From Cellulomonas composti (GTDB taxonomy: Bacteria > Actinomycetota > Actinomycetes > Actinomycetales > Cellulomonadaceae), in NCBI RefSeq assembly GCF_007990245.1, contig NZ_BJWG01000001.1, positions 186,001 to 250,000 on the forward strand: 64,000 bases of DNA. The letters are read 5' to 3'. Made by a program: the position numbers and the translations under genes. The stretch's first letter is position 1. Every line of letters begins with the position of its first letter. The notes under the pieces were generated by a model, which saw only the letters and a list, made by a program, of their open reading frames with translations, searched no databases and had not been told where the DNA came from. Positions 12,310 to 20,880 of the stretch are shown in pieces.

Positions 12310-12379
12310 GGGCGGGCGGCTCAGGACGGACGGCTCAGGACGGACGGCTCAGGACAGGCGGCACAGGGCGGGCGGTACA
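12310..12379 (+). repeat. 14-bp tandem repeat, 5 units, between rsmB and rpe
   Basis: Five perfectly phased 14-base units start at 12310, 12324, 12338, 12352 and 12366; units 2 and 3 are identical (GGACGGACGGCTCA) and the others differ at 1-4 positions. Noncoding, 10 bases after the rsmB stop. A likely length-variable locus. Confidence 0.8.
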
Positions 12380-12407
12380 GGTCGGGCGCGGGCGGCCCCG
12401 GGCTGGC

Positions 12408-12413
12408 TAGTCT
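12408..12413 (+). promoter_or_regulatory. Leaderless -10 box of rpe
   Basis: TAGTCT ends 6 bases before the rpe GTG with no Shine-Dalgarno. Confidence 0.6.
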
Positions 12414-12419
12414 GGCCGC

Positions 12420-13082
12420 GTGCCCGCCCTGATCAGCCCCAGCATCCTGTCCGCCGACTTCGCCAACCTCGAGCGCGACCTGCAGCGGATCGCGGGCGCC
12501 GACCTCGTGCACGTCGACGTCATGGACAACCACTTCGTGCCGAACCTCACGCTCGGGCTGCCCGTGGTGCAGCGCATCGCGGAGGTCTCGCCCGTCCCGG
12601 TCGACGTGCACCTGATGATCGACGACGCCGACCGCTGGGCGCCCGAGTACGCGCGGGCCGGCGCGGCGTCGGTGACGTTCCACGCCGAGGCGACGCAGGC
12701 ACCCGTGCGCCTGGCGCGCGAGCTGCGCGAGATGGGCGTGCGCGCGGGGTTGGCGCTGCGGCCGGCCTCGCCGGTCGAGCCGTTCCTCGACCTGCTCACG
12801 GAGCTCGACATGATCCTCGTGATGACCGTCGAGCCCGGCTTCGGCGGGCAGTCGTTCATCGAGGGGATGCTGCCGAAGATCGCCCGCACGCGGGCCGCGA
12901 TCGACGCGGCCGGCACGGGGACGTGGCTGCAGGTCGACGGCGGGATCTCGCGCGCGACGATCGCTCGGGTCGCGCAGGCGGGCGCCGACGTGTTCGTCGC
13001 GGGTTCCGCGGTCTACGGGGCCGACGACATCGCGGCCGAGATCGCCGCGCTGCGCGACCTCGCGACGCTGACCTGGGCCTGA
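12420..13082 (+). CDS. rpe: Ribulose-phosphate 3-epimerase
   Basis: Interconverts ribulose-5-P and xylulose-5-P in the pentose phosphate pathway; ribulose-5-P is also the precursor used by RibBA encoded just downstream. The 220-residue TIM-barrel has the standard [17 protein letters not shown] start, metal/catalytic [29 protein letters not shown] and the phosphate-binding QVDGGIS. The GTG start follows a TAGTCT box by 6 bases. Its stop lies in the first unit of an 11-bp tandem triplication. Confidence 0.96.
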   Translation: MPALISPSILSADFANLERDLQRIAGADLVHVDVMDNHFVPNLTLGLPVVQRIAEVSPVPVDVHLMIDDADRWAPEYARAGAASVTFHAEATQAPVRLARELREMGVRAGLALRPASPVEPFLDLLTELDMILVMTVEPGFGGQSFIEGMLPKIARTRAAIDAAGTGTWLQVDGGISRATIARVAQAGADVFVAGSAVYGADDIAAEIAALRDLATLTWA

Positions 13083-13108
13083 AGTCGGCCTGACGTCGGC
13101 CTGACCGC
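13076..13108 (+). repeat. 11-bp tandem repeat, 3 units, containing the rpe stop codon
   Basis: GGCCTGAAGTC, GGCCTGACGTC and GGCCTGACCGC are consecutive. The rpe TGA is inside the first unit and is therefore copied in each unit. Confidence 0.7.
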
Positions 13109-13206
13109 CGATCACTGACCGGACCGGCACGGCTGCCGGAATCCTTGTTGTGGCATGATCGTTGACGCGAACGACGCCGCGAGGCGTCGCGAGCAACAAC
13201 ACACAC

Positions 13207-13410
13207 GTGCTCCGGGGTCGGTGCAATTCCGAGCCGGCGGTGACAGTCCGCGACCCGCACGGTCCTTCGGGACCGGACGGTTGACCTGGTGGAACTCCAG
13301 GACCGACGGTGAAAGTCCGGATGGGAGGAAGTACGTGGCGGCGCACGTCTGACGTGCGCTGTGGGCGGAGCGTGCCTGCCGCCGACCCCCGGAGCCGACG
13401 ACGGCTGGGG
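13207..13410 (+). promoter_or_regulatory. FMN riboswitch (RFN element) plus expression platform controlling the riboflavin operon
   Basis: The aptamer runs from about 13207 to 13336. It shows the conserved RFN blocks: a CTCCGGGGTCGGTG-type opening, GAGCCGGCGGTGACAGTCCG, GACCGACGGTGAAAGTCCGG and the closing GGATGGGAGGAAGTACG. Downstream, an 8-bp perfect hairpin (13341-13348 with 13352-13359) is followed by CCCCC at 13386-13390. That tract can pair with the GGGG of the ribD ribosome site (13407-13413) through an AGCC/GGCT stem. This suggests control by hiding the ribosome site when FMN is bound; the aptamer call is firm, the mechanism is inference. Confidence 0.93.
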
Positions 13411-13419
13411 AGGTGGCAC

Positions 13420-14475
13420 ATGAGCACGGTGAGCGCCCACGAGGTCGCGGCGATGCGCCGCGCGCTCGACCTGGCCCGGCGCGGCCCGCACCACGGGCCC
13501 AACCCGCGCGTCGGCTGCGTCCTGCTCGGCGCCGACGGCGAGACGATCGGCGAGGGCTGGCACCGGGGCGCGGGTACCCCGCACGCCGAGGTCGCCGCCC
13601 TCGCGGACGCCGCGCAGCGCAGGACGTCCACGCGAGGATCGACCGCGGTCGTCACCCTCGAGCCGTGCGACCACACCGGCCGCACCGGACCGTGCACGGC
13701 CGCCTTGCTCGCGGCGGGCGTCGCGCGCGTCGTCGTCGCCGTGACGGACCCGAACCCGCTCGCCGCGGGCGGCGCTGAGCGCCTGCGCAACCAAGGGGTG
13801 CAGGTCGTCACGGACGTCCTGGCCGACGAGGGCCGTGCGCTGCTCGGCGCCTGGTTGCCGGCCGTCGAGCGCGACCGCCCGTTCGTCACGCTCAAGATCG
13901 CGGCCAGCCTCGACGGCCGGGTGGCCGCATCCGACGGCTCGAGCCGCTGGATCACGGGGGAGATGGCCCGGCGCCACGCGCACGAGCTGCGCGGCCAGGT
14001 CGGCGCGATCGTCGTCGGCACGGGCACCGCACTGCGTGACGACCCGTCGCTGTCGGCCCGCACCGCCTCCGGCGAGCTCTCGGCGCACCAGCCGCTGCGC
14101 GTCGTCGTCGGGCACCGGGAGGTTCCCGCGGGCGCGCGGCTGCGCGGACCGGGGGGCGACCTGGTGCAGGTGCGCAGCCACGACCCGGCCGACGTCCTTG
14201 CCGCTCTGGTCGAGCGCGAGGTGCGCCATGTGCTCGTCGAGGGCGGCCCGACGCTCGCGACGGCGTTCCTGCGCGCGGGTCTCGTCGACGAGGTCCATGC
14301 CTACGTCGCGCCCGTGCTGCTCGGCGCGGGTCCCACCGCGATCGGCGACCTCGGCATCGCCGGCATCGCGGACGCGCTGCGCCTGGTCCCGACGAGCGTG
14401 CAACCCCTCGGCCCCGACGTGCTCGTCGTCGCCGTCCCGACCCCCGTTCCCACCCCGCCCCATCAGGAGGCCTGA
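13420..14475 (+). CDS. ribD: Bifunctional diaminohydroxyphosphoribosylaminopyrimidine deaminase / reductase
   Basis: Second and third steps of riboflavin synthesis. The N-terminal deaminase half has the zinc motifs PHAEVAAL and LEPCDHTGRTGPCTAAL (residues about 51-95); the C-terminal reductase half has VTLKIAASLDGRVAASDGSS and EGGPTLATAFL. The 351-residue length is normal. ATG at 13420 follows GGGGAGG by 6 bases, the site likely masked by the upstream FMN riboswitch. First gene of ribD-ribE-ribBA-ribH. Confidence 0.96.
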   Translation: MSTVSAHEVAAMRRALDLARRGPHHGPNPRVGCVLLGADGETIGEGWHRGAGTPHAEVAALADAAQRRTSTRGSTAVVTLEPCDHTGRTGPCTAALLAAGVARVVVAVTDPNPLAAGGAERLRNQGVQVVTDVLADEGRALLGAWLPAVERDRPFVTLKIAASLDGRVAASDGSSRWITGEMARRHAHELRGQVGAIVVGTGTALRDDPSLSARTASGELSAHQPLRVVVGHREVPAGARLRGPGGDLVQVRSHDPADVLAALVEREVRHVLVEGGPTLATAFLRAGLVDEVHAYVAPVLLGAGPTAIGDLGIAGIADALRLVPTSVQPLGPDVLVVAVPTPVPTPPHQEA

Positions 14476-14476
14476 C

Positions 14477-15073
14477 GTGTTCACCGGCATCATCGAGGAG
14501 ATCGGCACCGTCGTCGCCGTCGAGGACCACGGTCCCGACTCGCGGCTGCTCGTGCGCGGTCCGCTCGTCACCTCCGACGCGCGAGCGGGTGACTCCATCG
14601 CGGTCGACGGCGTGTGCCTGACCGTCACGGCGCTGCCCGGCGACGGGACATTCACGGCCGACGTCATGCCCGAGACGCTGCGACGCAGCGCGCTGCGCGG
14701 GGTGACGACCGGGCGACCGGTCAACCTCGAACGCGCGCTACCCGTCGGCGGGCGCTACGGCGGTCACGTCGTGCAGGGTCACGTCGACGGCGTGGGCCGG
14801 ATCGTGAGCCGCACTCCGGGGGAGCGGTGGGACGACGTGGAGATCGCGTTGCCGCCCGAGCTCGCGCGTTACGTCGCGGAGAAGGGGTCCATCGCGGTGT
14901 CCGGCATCTCCCTGACGGTCACGCACGTGTCCGACGAGTCGTTCGGCGTCTCGTTGATCCCGACGACCCTGGCGGCGACCACGCTGGGCACGCTCGTCGT
15001 GGGCGATGCGGTCAACCTCGAGGTGGACGTGCTGGCCAAGTACGCGGAGCGGCTGCTGGGGGTGCGCGCATGA
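14477..15073 (+). CDS. ribE: Riboflavin synthase alpha chain
   Basis: Dismutates two 6,7-dimethyl-8-ribityllumazine molecules to riboflavin. The 198 residues form two lumazine-binding repeats: the first opens with FTGIIEEIGTVVAVE, the second with GGHVVQGHVDGVGRI. The GTG start sits one base after the ribD stop, with AGGAGG at 14465-14470. The stop overlaps the ribBA ATG by four bases. Confidence 0.95.
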   Translation: MFTGIIEEIGTVVAVEDHGPDSRLLVRGPLVTSDARAGDSIAVDGVCLTVTALPGDGTFTADVMPETLRRSALRGVTTGRPVNLERALPVGGRYGGHVVQGHVDGVGRIVSRTPGERWDDVEIALPPELARYVAEKGSIAVSGISLTVTHVSDESFGVSLIPTTLAATTLGTLVVGDAVNLEVDVLAKYAERLLGVRA

Positions 15074-16437
15074 GCGAGATCGTGCTCGGGACGGTCGAGG
15101 AGGCGCTCGACGCGCTGCGCGCGGGGCGGCCCGTGCTCGTCGCGGACTCGCCGGACCGCGAGAACGAGGCCGACGTCATCCTCGCGGCGCAGTCGGCGAC
15201 GACCGAGTGGGTCGCGTGGACGATCCGGCACTCGTCGGGCTACCTGTGCGCGCCGATGCCGGCCGCGCGCGCCGATGCGCTCGACCTGCCGCTCATGGTC
15301 CCGCACAGCCAGGACCCGCGCCGCACCGCCTACACGGTGACCGTGGACGCGGCCACGGGCGTCACGACCGGCATCTCGGCCGCGGACCGTGCCCGGACGA
15401 TCCGGGTGCTGGCCGACCCGGCGAGCGGCCGGGGGGACCTGATCCGTCCGGGCCACGTGCTGCCGCTGCGGGCGGTGCCCGGCGGCGTGCTGCACCGCGC
15501 CGGCCACACGGAGGCCGCGGTCGACCTGTGCCGCCTCGCGGGCCTGGCGCCCGTCGGCGCGATCGGCGAGCTGGTGCACGACGACGGCACGATGATGCGG
15601 CTCGACGACGCCGCTCGGCTCGCGGCCGACGAGGGGCTCGTGCTCCTGACGATCGAGGACCTGGTCGCCTGGCGCCGCGAGCACGGCGACACCGTCGAGG
15701 GCGCCGAGCAGGTCACGGACGGCGCCTCCAGGGCGCGCGTGCACGCGACCCACACCGCGTACCTGCCGACGCGGCACGGCGAGTTCCGCATCCACGGCTA
15801 CCGCGACCTGCGCACGGGCGACGAGCACGTCGCGCTCGTGCCGACGCGGGGGCTCGCGGCGACGCCCGCGGTGCGCGTGCACTCCGAGTGCCTGACCGGC
15901 GACGCGTTCAGCTCCGCGCGGTGCGACTGCGGGCCGCAGCTCGAGGCGGCGATGCGGCTGGCCGCGGAGCAGGGCGGTGCGGTCGTCTACCTGCGCGGTC
16001 ACGAGGGCCGGGGGATCGGGCTGCTGGCCAAGGTCGCGGCGTACGCGCTGCAGGACGAGGGCCGCGACACCGTCGAGGCGAACCTCGACCTCGGCTGGCC
16101 CGCGGACCGGCGCGAGTACGGCGCCGCGGCCGCGATACTGGCGGACCTCGGCATCGAGCGCGTGACGCTGCTGACCAACAACCCCGCCAAGGTCGCGGGG
16201 CTGCGCGCGCACGGCATCGAGGTCGCGGAGGTACGCAACCTCGAGGTCGGCCGCACGCCGCACAACGAGGCCTACCTGCGCACCAAGGCGACCTCGATGG
16301 GCCATGACCTGCACCTCGACGGCGACATCGACGCGGTGGCCCCGGCGATCGCGGTCGCCCCGGTGCGCGCCGCACCGACCGTCCCCGGCGCCGACACCCA
16401 CGACCACGCGTTCGAACCACTGGAGGACCTCGCATGA
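15070..16437 (+). CDS. ribBA: Bifunctional 3,4-dihydroxy-2-butanone 4-phosphate synthase / GTP cyclohydrolase II
   Basis: Supplies both branches of riboflavin synthesis: DHBP from ribulose-5-P and the pyrimidine precursor from GTP. Residues 1-205 are the DHBP synthase domain ([16 protein letters not shown] metal-binding acidic loop, [10 protein letters not shown]). From about 220 to 420 is GTP cyclohydrolase II, with zinc ligands in [17 protein letters not shown] and the [11 protein letters not shown] loop. The protein is 455 residues. ATGA overlaps at both ends couple it to ribE and ribH. Confidence 0.96.
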   Translation: MSEIVLGTVEEALDALRAGRPVLVADSPDRENEADVILAAQSATTEWVAWTIRHSSGYLCAPMPAARADALDLPLMVPHSQDPRRTAYTVTVDAATGVTTGISAADRARTIRVLADPASGRGDLIRPGHVLPLRAVPGGVLHRAGHTEAAVDLCRLAGLAPVGAIGELVHDDGTMMRLDDAARLAADEGLVLLTIEDLVAWRREHGDTVEGAEQVTDGASRARVHATHTAYLPTRHGEFRIHGYRDLRTGDEHVALVPTRGLAATPAVRVHSECLTGDAFSSARCDCGPQLEAAMRLAAEQGGAVVYLRGHEGRGIGLLAKVAAYALQDEGRDTVEANLDLGWPADRREYGAAAAILADLGIERVTLLTNNPAKVAGLRAHGIEVAEVRNLEVGRTPHNEAYLRTKATSMGHDLHLDGDIDAVAPAIAVAPVRAAPTVPGADTHDHAFEPLEDLA

Positions 16438-16907
16438 GCGGCGCCGGAGCACCCACCCTGACCGTCGACGGGACCGGCCTGCGCGTCGTCGTCGTCGCCG
16501 CGAGCTGGCACACCGTCGTGATGGACGGACTCGTCGACGGTGCGCGCCGGGCGCTCGCCGACGCGCACGTGCAGGACGTCACCCTGGTGCGCGTCCCGGG
16601 CACGTTCGAGCTTCCCGTCGGCGCCGCGGTCGCCGCGCGCGGCGGTGCCGACGCCGTGGTGGCGCTGGGGGTCGTCATCCGCGGGGGGACGCCGCACTTC
16701 GACTACGTCTGCTCGGGTGCGACGACGGGGCTGACCGACGTCGCGACCAGCACCGGTGTGCCGGTCGGGTTCGGGGTCCTGACCTGCGACGACGAGCAGC
16801 AGGCGCTGGACCGTGCCGGCCTGCCGGGCTCGATCGAGGACAAGGGCTACGAGGCTGCCCAGGCCGCCGTCGCCACCGTCGTCGCCCTGCGGCCGCTGCG
16901 CGAGTGA
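16434..16907 (+). CDS. ribH: 6,7-dimethyl-8-ribityllumazine synthase
   Basis: Condenses DHBP with the ribitylaminouracil to form lumazine, the substrate of RibE; forms icosahedral or pentameric shells. The 157 residues show [15 protein letters not shown], the [12 protein letters not shown] substrate loop and [14 protein letters not shown] with the catalytic His. The ATG overlaps the ribBA stop by four bases. A strong GC hairpin follows and probably ends the operon. Confidence 0.96.
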   Translation: MSGAGAPTLTVDGTGLRVVVVAASWHTVVMDGLVDGARRALADAHVQDVTLVRVPGTFELPVGAAVAARGGADAVVALGVVIRGGTPHFDYVCSGATTGLTDVATSTGVPVGFGVLTCDDEQQALDRAGLPGSIEDKGYEAAQAAVATVVALRPLRE

Positions 16908-16944
16908 CGCACGGGTGCCCGGTCGGGCCCGGCGGGGTCCGACC

Positions 16945-16970
16945 GGGGCCGGCCAGGCCCGGCCGGCCCC
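16945..16970 (+). terminator. GC-rich hairpin ending the riboflavin operon
   Basis: GGGGCCGGCC (16945-16954) and GGCCGGCCCC (16961-16970) form a perfect 10-bp stem with a 6-base loop, 37 bases after ribH. There is no T-tract, as is common for actinobacterial terminators. Confidence 0.65.
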
Positions 16971-17023
16971 ATGACGCGCGTCCCAGTGGACGGGCCGCCG
17001 CGAAGCGTGCGTGCGCCTGCGTC

Positions 17024-17029
17024 TAGTCT
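17024..17029 (+). promoter_or_regulatory. Leaderless -10 box of hisE
   Basis: TAGTCT ends 8 bases before the hisE GTG and no ribosome site is present. Confidence 0.5.
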
Positions 17030-17037
17030 TGGCCGAC

Positions 17038-17301
17038 GTGAAGACCTTTGACACGCTGTTCGCCGAGCTCTCGACGAAGGCGCTCGAGCGCCCGGACGGC
17101 TCGGGCACGGTGGCCGAGCTCGACGCCGGCGTCCACTTCATCGGCAAGAAGGTCGTCGAGGAGGCGTCGGAGGCCTGGATGGCCGCCGAGCACGAGGGCG
17201 ACGAGCGCGCGGCGGAGGAGATCTCGCAGCTGCTCTACCACGTGCAGGTGCTGATGATCGCGCGCGGGCTCACGCTCGAGGACGTCTACCGCCACCTCTG
17301 A
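17038..17301 (+). CDS. hisE: Phosphoribosyl-ATP pyrophosphatase
   Basis: Second step of histidine synthesis, hydrolysing PR-ATP made by HisG, which is encoded next. The 87 residues are an all-helical MazG-like fold with the acidic Mg-binding helices [18 protein letters not shown] and [14 protein letters not shown] at 17038 gives the usual length and is placed by the upstream TAGTCT box. hisE-hisG pairing away from the main his operon is typical of actinobacteria. Confidence 0.95.
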   Translation: MKTFDTLFAELSTKALERPDGSGTVAELDAGVHFIGKKVVEEASEAWMAAEHEGDERAAEEISQLLYHVQVLMIARGLTLEDVYRHL

Positions 17302-17343
17302 CCGGCCGCCGAACCCCCAGCCTTCAGACCCGACAGGATTCCC

Positions 17344-18192
17344 GTGCTGCGCATCGCCGTCCCGAACAAGGGCTCGCTCTCCGAGCCGGCCACCGACCTG
17401 CTCCGCGAGGCGGGATACCGCCAGCGCCGCGACGCGCGCGAGCTGGTGCTGCCGGACCCGGACAACGACGCCGAGTTCTTCTTCCTGCGCCCCCGCGACA
17501 TCGCGGTGTACGTCGGTGCGGGCACGGTCGACGTCGGCATCACGGGCCGGGACCTGCTGCTCGACTCGTCGTCGCCCGCGACCGAGCACCTGCCGCTCGG
17601 GTTCGCACGGTCCACCTTCCGGTTCGCGACGACCGCGGGCACGATGACCGACCTCGCGCAGGTCGACGGCCAGCGCGTCGCGACGTCCTACCCGGTGCTC
17701 GTCGAGACGCACCTGCGCGAGCGCGGCATCACGCCGTCGGCGGTCGTCCGCCTCGACGGCGCGGTCGAGACCGCGATCCGGCTCGGCGTCGCGGACGTGA
17801 TCGCGGACGTCGTGGAGACGGGCACGACGCTGCGCGCCGCGGGGCTCGAGATCTTCGGCGAGCCGCTGCTGCGTTCCGAGGCCGTGCTCGTGCGGCGGTC
17901 CGACGTCGACGTGCCGGCCGGGCTCGACGTGCTGACCCGCCGGCTGCAGGGCGTGCTCACCGCCAGGCAGTACGTGCTCCTCGACTACGACGTGCCGACG
18001 TCGCTGGTGGAGCAGGCCGTCGCGATCACGCCCGGTCTCGAGTCGCCGACCGTCTCTGCGCTGCACAACAACGAATGGGCCGCGGTGCGCGCGATGGTGC
18101 GCCGCGAGGAGACCAACCGCGTCATGGACGCGCTGTACGACCTGGGCGCGCGCGCGATCCTCGTGACCTCGATCCACGCCTGCCGGCTGTAG
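17344..18192 (+). CDS. hisG: ATP phosphoribosyltransferase (long form)
   Basis: First, feedback-regulated step of histidine synthesis. The 282-residue long form includes the C-terminal ACT-like regulatory domain, so no HisZ is needed. The N-terminal LRIAVPNKGSLSEPA, the PDNDAEFFFLRPRDIAVYV segment and the PRPP-binding ADVIADVVETGTTLRAAGL are clear. GTG at 17344 is 42 bases after hisE and has an ACAGGA purine run in front. Confidence 0.96.
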   Translation: MLRIAVPNKGSLSEPATDLLREAGYRQRRDARELVLPDPDNDAEFFFLRPRDIAVYVGAGTVDVGITGRDLLLDSSSPATEHLPLGFARSTFRFATTAGTMTDLAQVDGQRVATSYPVLVETHLRERGITPSAVVRLDGAVETAIRLGVADVIADVVETGTTLRAAGLEIFGEPLLRSEAVLVRRSDVDVPAGLDVLTRRLQGVLTARQYVLLDYDVPTSLVEQAVAITPGLESPTVSALHNNEWAAVRAMVRREETNRVMDALYDLGARAILVTSIHACRL

Positions 18193-18212
18193 CACGCGGA
18201 CCACACGTGGAC

Positions 18213-18632
18213 ATGACCCCGTTCCGGCCACGGCTCGCGCGCAACGTTGCGCTGGGTCTGGCCGCGGTGGTGCTGGTCGCCGCGGGTGCGCTCGTCGTGC
18301 TGATGGGCGGGCTGACGGGGTTCGACCGGGCGAGCTTCGTCGTGTTCGGGCTGCTCATCGTGTGGTTCTGCTGGCGTCAGGCGAGCGTGCGGGCAGTACC
18401 CGACGAGGACGGCCTCACGGTCCGCAACCTCGTCGTGACGACCCGGCTGACCTGGGCCCAGGTGGTCGCGGTGAGCTTCGGCGACCGGCCCTGGGTGCAG
18501 CTCGACCTCGCGAACGGGGACACGCTGGCCGTCATGGGGATCCAACGCGCCGACGGCGAGTACGCGCAGGGTGAGGCGCGCCGGCTCGCGACGCTCGTCG
18601 CCGCGATGTCGAGCACCGAACGCGACGACTGA
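18213..18632 (+). CDS. PH-domain-like small membrane protein
   Basis: A 139-residue protein with two hydrophobic segments near the N-terminus (about residues 10-32 and 38-54), then a soluble beta-rich tail (VPDEDGLTVRNLVVTTRLTW, VQLDLANGDTLAVMGIQ) resembling bacterial PH domains often annotated downstream of hisG. No catalytic motif. ATG at 18213 was chosen; a GTG two codons upstream is equally possible. It lies 20 bases after hisG and may be co-transcribed. Function unknown. Confidence 0.8.
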   Translation: MTPFRPRLARNVALGLAAVVLVAAGALVVLMGGLTGFDRASFVVFGLLIVWFCWRQASVRAVPDEDGLTVRNLVVTTRLTWAQVVAVSFGDRPWVQLDLANGDTLAVMGIQRADGEYAQGEARRLATLVAAMSSTERDD

Positions 18633-18636
18633 GCAG

Positions 18637-19773
18637 CTACACCAGGTGCTCGGCGTGCACCCCGGCGGCGCCCGCGGCGAGGAAGGCGAGCGGGTCCTGC
18701 TCGAGGCTGCGGCCCATCGTGGACAGCCGCACCGGCGAGGCCGCGAGCGCGGCCCGGAGCTCGTCGTCGACCCGCAGCTCGACGAGACGGTGCCGGCCGG
18801 CCGGCGCGACCAGTTCCTTGACCTGGTCGCGGACGTGCCGCCCCAGCTCGGAGAGTGCGTTGTCGCCCAGGTCGGGGACGGGCACGACGACGTCCGCGGG
18901 CACGAGCGCGACCCGCCCGTAGGCCGTCAGCGAGTGGTGCGAGACGCCGCGGTGGCGTCCGCGTGGGTCGGCACCCGAGACGCGCAACGACGCGACGGGA
19001 CGCCCGCCGAGCGTGGCGACGGCGTTCACCGCGTCCCCGGCCGCGATGCCCGAGAACCCCCAGCGCGTGCCCGTCCCGAGGTTGCCCGGACCCTGTGCGA
19101 CGACCGCGAGGTCGGCCCCGTCGACCAACCGGGCCGCGAGCAGACCGGTGTGCACCGAGACGGCCTCGAGATCGCCGCCGAACGCCTGCCCGACCGTGAT
19201 GCACGTCGAGATCCAGCCCGCCTCGCGCAGACCGGCGACCGTGCGTGAGAACCACGCGGGCAGCGCGCCACCGTCGGTCATGACGTAGGCCACGCGCGGT
19301 GCGGGCCGCCCGGTCCGTTGCGCGGCGAGGCGCGCGCCGGCGACGATCGCCGGCAGCGCGGAGTGCAGGTCGGCGACGACGACGGGCATCCCGCCCAGGT
19401 CGTCCGCGTCGCGCAGCACGTCGTGGTGCTCCGACTCCTGGTCGTCCACGCCGAGGACCATCGCCTGCAGGGGCGTGTAGCGCGCCTTCACGAGGTGGCC
19501 GGGGCCGCGCTGCGTGTCGCGCGGGACTGCACCCTCCGGTCCGACGACGAACGCGTAGCCGCCGGTGCCGAGCCCACGGGCCAGTGCCGAGACGTTGAGC
19601 AGCACGCGCGAGCCCTTGTCGACCGGGCCGGTCAGCAACGGGTACGCGAGCGCCTTGACGCGGGCCGGCAGGCCCGGGTCCGCCCACGGGTGGTCGAGCG
19701 CCACGACGAGCTCCTGCGCCCCCTCCCACGCGGCCCCGACCTCGTCGACGACACCCGCACGCCATGTGATCAC
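18637..19773 (-). CDS. DUF3866 family protein
   Basis: A 378-residue protein of a conserved actinobacterial family with no established function. The sequence is globular, with VVADLHSALPAIVAGARLA, a VAQGPGNLGTGTRWGFSG glycine-rich stretch and SGADPRGRHRGVSHHSLTAYG near the C-terminus. These look like nucleotide or metal-binding loops, but no reaction can be assigned. The GTG start lies 6 bases after TAGCGT on this strand and only 33 bases from the divergent pafB start. It converges with the PH-like gene, with 4 bases between the ends. Confidence 0.85.
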   Translation of the reverse strand: MITWRAGVVDEVGAAWEGAQELVVALDHPWADPGLPARVKALAYPLLTGPVDKGSRVLLNVSALARGLGTGGYAFVVGPEGAVPRDTQRGPGHLVKARYTPLQAMVLGVDDQESEHHDVLRDADDLGGMPVVVADLHSALPAIVAGARLAAQRTGRPAPRVAYVMTDGGALPAWFSRTVAGLREAGWISTCITVGQAFGGDLEAVSVHTGLLAARLVDGADLAVVAQGPGNLGTGTRWGFSGIAAGDAVNAVATLGGRPVASLRVSGADPRGRHRGVSHHSLTAYGRVALVPADVVVPVPDLGDNALSELGRHVRDQVKELVAPAGRHRLVELRVDDELRAALAASPVRLSTMGRSLEQDPLAFLAAGAAGVHAEHLV

Positions 19774-19779
19774 CGCTCC

Positions 19780-19799
19780 ACGCTACCGGCCACTACGGT
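19780..19799. promoter_or_regulatory. Back-to-back leaderless promoters for DUF3866 and pafB
   Basis: On the minus strand TAGCGT (19785-19780) ends 6 bases before the DUF3866 GTG. On the plus strand TACGGT (19794-19799) ends 7 bases before the pafB ATG. The two start codons are only 33 bases apart, so the two polymerase sites must overlap. Confidence 0.6.
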
Positions 19800-19806
19800 T
19801 GTCCTG

Positions 19807-20880
19807 ATGCCTTCCGAGATCGACGCCGCCGAACGCCTGCTCAACCTGGTCATCGCCCTGGTCAACACGACCGGGCGGATGACCAAGGAGCAGGTGCGCA
19901 CGTCCGTGGCCGGCTACCACGAGGCCGACGGCGGCGAAGCCTTCGAGCGGATGTTCGAGCGGGACAAGGACACGCTGCGCGAGCTCGGCATCCCGTTGGT
20001 CACCGTGACCGACCCGCGGCACGGCGACGACATCGGCTACCGCGTCGACCTCGACGCGTACGAGCTCGCACCGCTCGAGCTCACGCCCGCCGAGCTGGGC
20101 GTGCTCGCGCTCGCTGCACAGCTTTGGCAGGACCGCGCGCTGCGGACCGACACGTCGCGTGCGCTGACCAAGCTGCGGGCCGTGGGCCAGGGCGCCGGCG
20201 CGACCGACCTCCTGCCCGGCCTCGCGCCGCGCGTCCGCCCGGGTGGCGGTGCGCTCGAGCCGTTGCTGGACGCCGTTCAGGCGCGCCGTGCGGTGCGGTT
20301 CACGTACCGGGCCGCGGCGACGGGCGAGGTCCGCGAGCGCGTCGTCGAGCCGTGGCAGCTGCTCGGCCGCCGCGGGGGCTGGGTGCTCATCGGGCTGGAC
20401 CGGTCACGTGGTGCGGCGCGTTCGTTCAGGCTGTCCCGGATCGAGGGCGCCGTCCGAGCGGTGGGACCCGACGACGCGTTCGGCCCGCCCGCGGCCGACG
20501 AGCTCGAGCGGGCGCGCGCGCAGTGGCAGGGCGGCGGCCCCGAGCGCATCGCGACGCTCGCGGTCGCACCGGAGCGCGCCGGGGCTCTGCGGGCCCGCGC
20601 GGTGGCCGCTCCCGCCGACGCCGCCGAGCTGCACGGCGATCCGGCGTTCGCGCCGCTGCTCGTCGGGCGCGACGTGGTGCACGTGACGTTCCGTGCGGGT
20701 TGGGAGCTCGCCGAGGAGGTCGTCGGGTACGGGGACGCGGTCCTGGTGCTCGACCCGCCCGACGCGCGCGAGCACGCGATCGCGCTGCTACGCACGGCGG
20801 CCCGCCTCGACGAGCAGCCGTCCGACGAGCAGCCGTCCGACGAGGAGCCCTCCGACGAGCAGGAGGTGTCCCGTGGCTGA
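19807..20880 (+). CDS. pafB: WYL-domain transcriptional regulator PafB
   Basis: Partner of PafC; in mycobacteria PafBC activates the LexA-independent DNA-damage response. The 357 residues start with a winged-helix region (RLLNLVIALVNTTGRMTKEQ), followed by a WYL domain with RFTYRAAATGEVRERVVEPW and GRRGGWVLIGLDRSRGAARS. The C-terminus ends in a Asp/Glu/Pro/Ser tail built from a 15-bp DNA repeat, which may vary between strains. ATG at 19807 is 7 bases after TACGGT. The stop overlaps the pafC start by 8 bases. A proteasome gene cluster is not in this window. Confidence 0.9.
   Translation: MPSEIDAAERLLNLVIALVNTTGRMTKEQVRTSVAGYHEADGGEAFERMFERDKDTLRELGIPLVTVTDPRHGDDIGYRVDLDAYELAPLELTPAELGVLALAAQLWQDRALRTDTSRALTKLRAVGQGAGATDLLPGLAPRVRPGGGALEPLLDAVQARRAVRFTYRAAATGEVRERVVEPWQLLGRRGGWVLIGLDRSRGAARSFRLSRIEGAVRAVGPDDAFGPPAADELERARAQWQGGGPERIATLAVAPERAGALRARAVAAPADAAELHGDPAFAPLLVGRDVVHVTFRAGWELAEEVVGYGDAVLVLDPPDAREHAIALLRTAARLDEQPSDEQPSDEEPSDEQEVSRG
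20808..20862 (+). repeat. 15-bp coding repeat at the 3' end of pafB
   Basis: Units CGACGAGCAGCCGTC at 20808 and 20823, a variant at 20838 and a partial copy at 20853 encode the repeated DEQPS tail of PafB. Being a multiple of three, unit gain or loss keeps frame. Confidence 0.75.
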
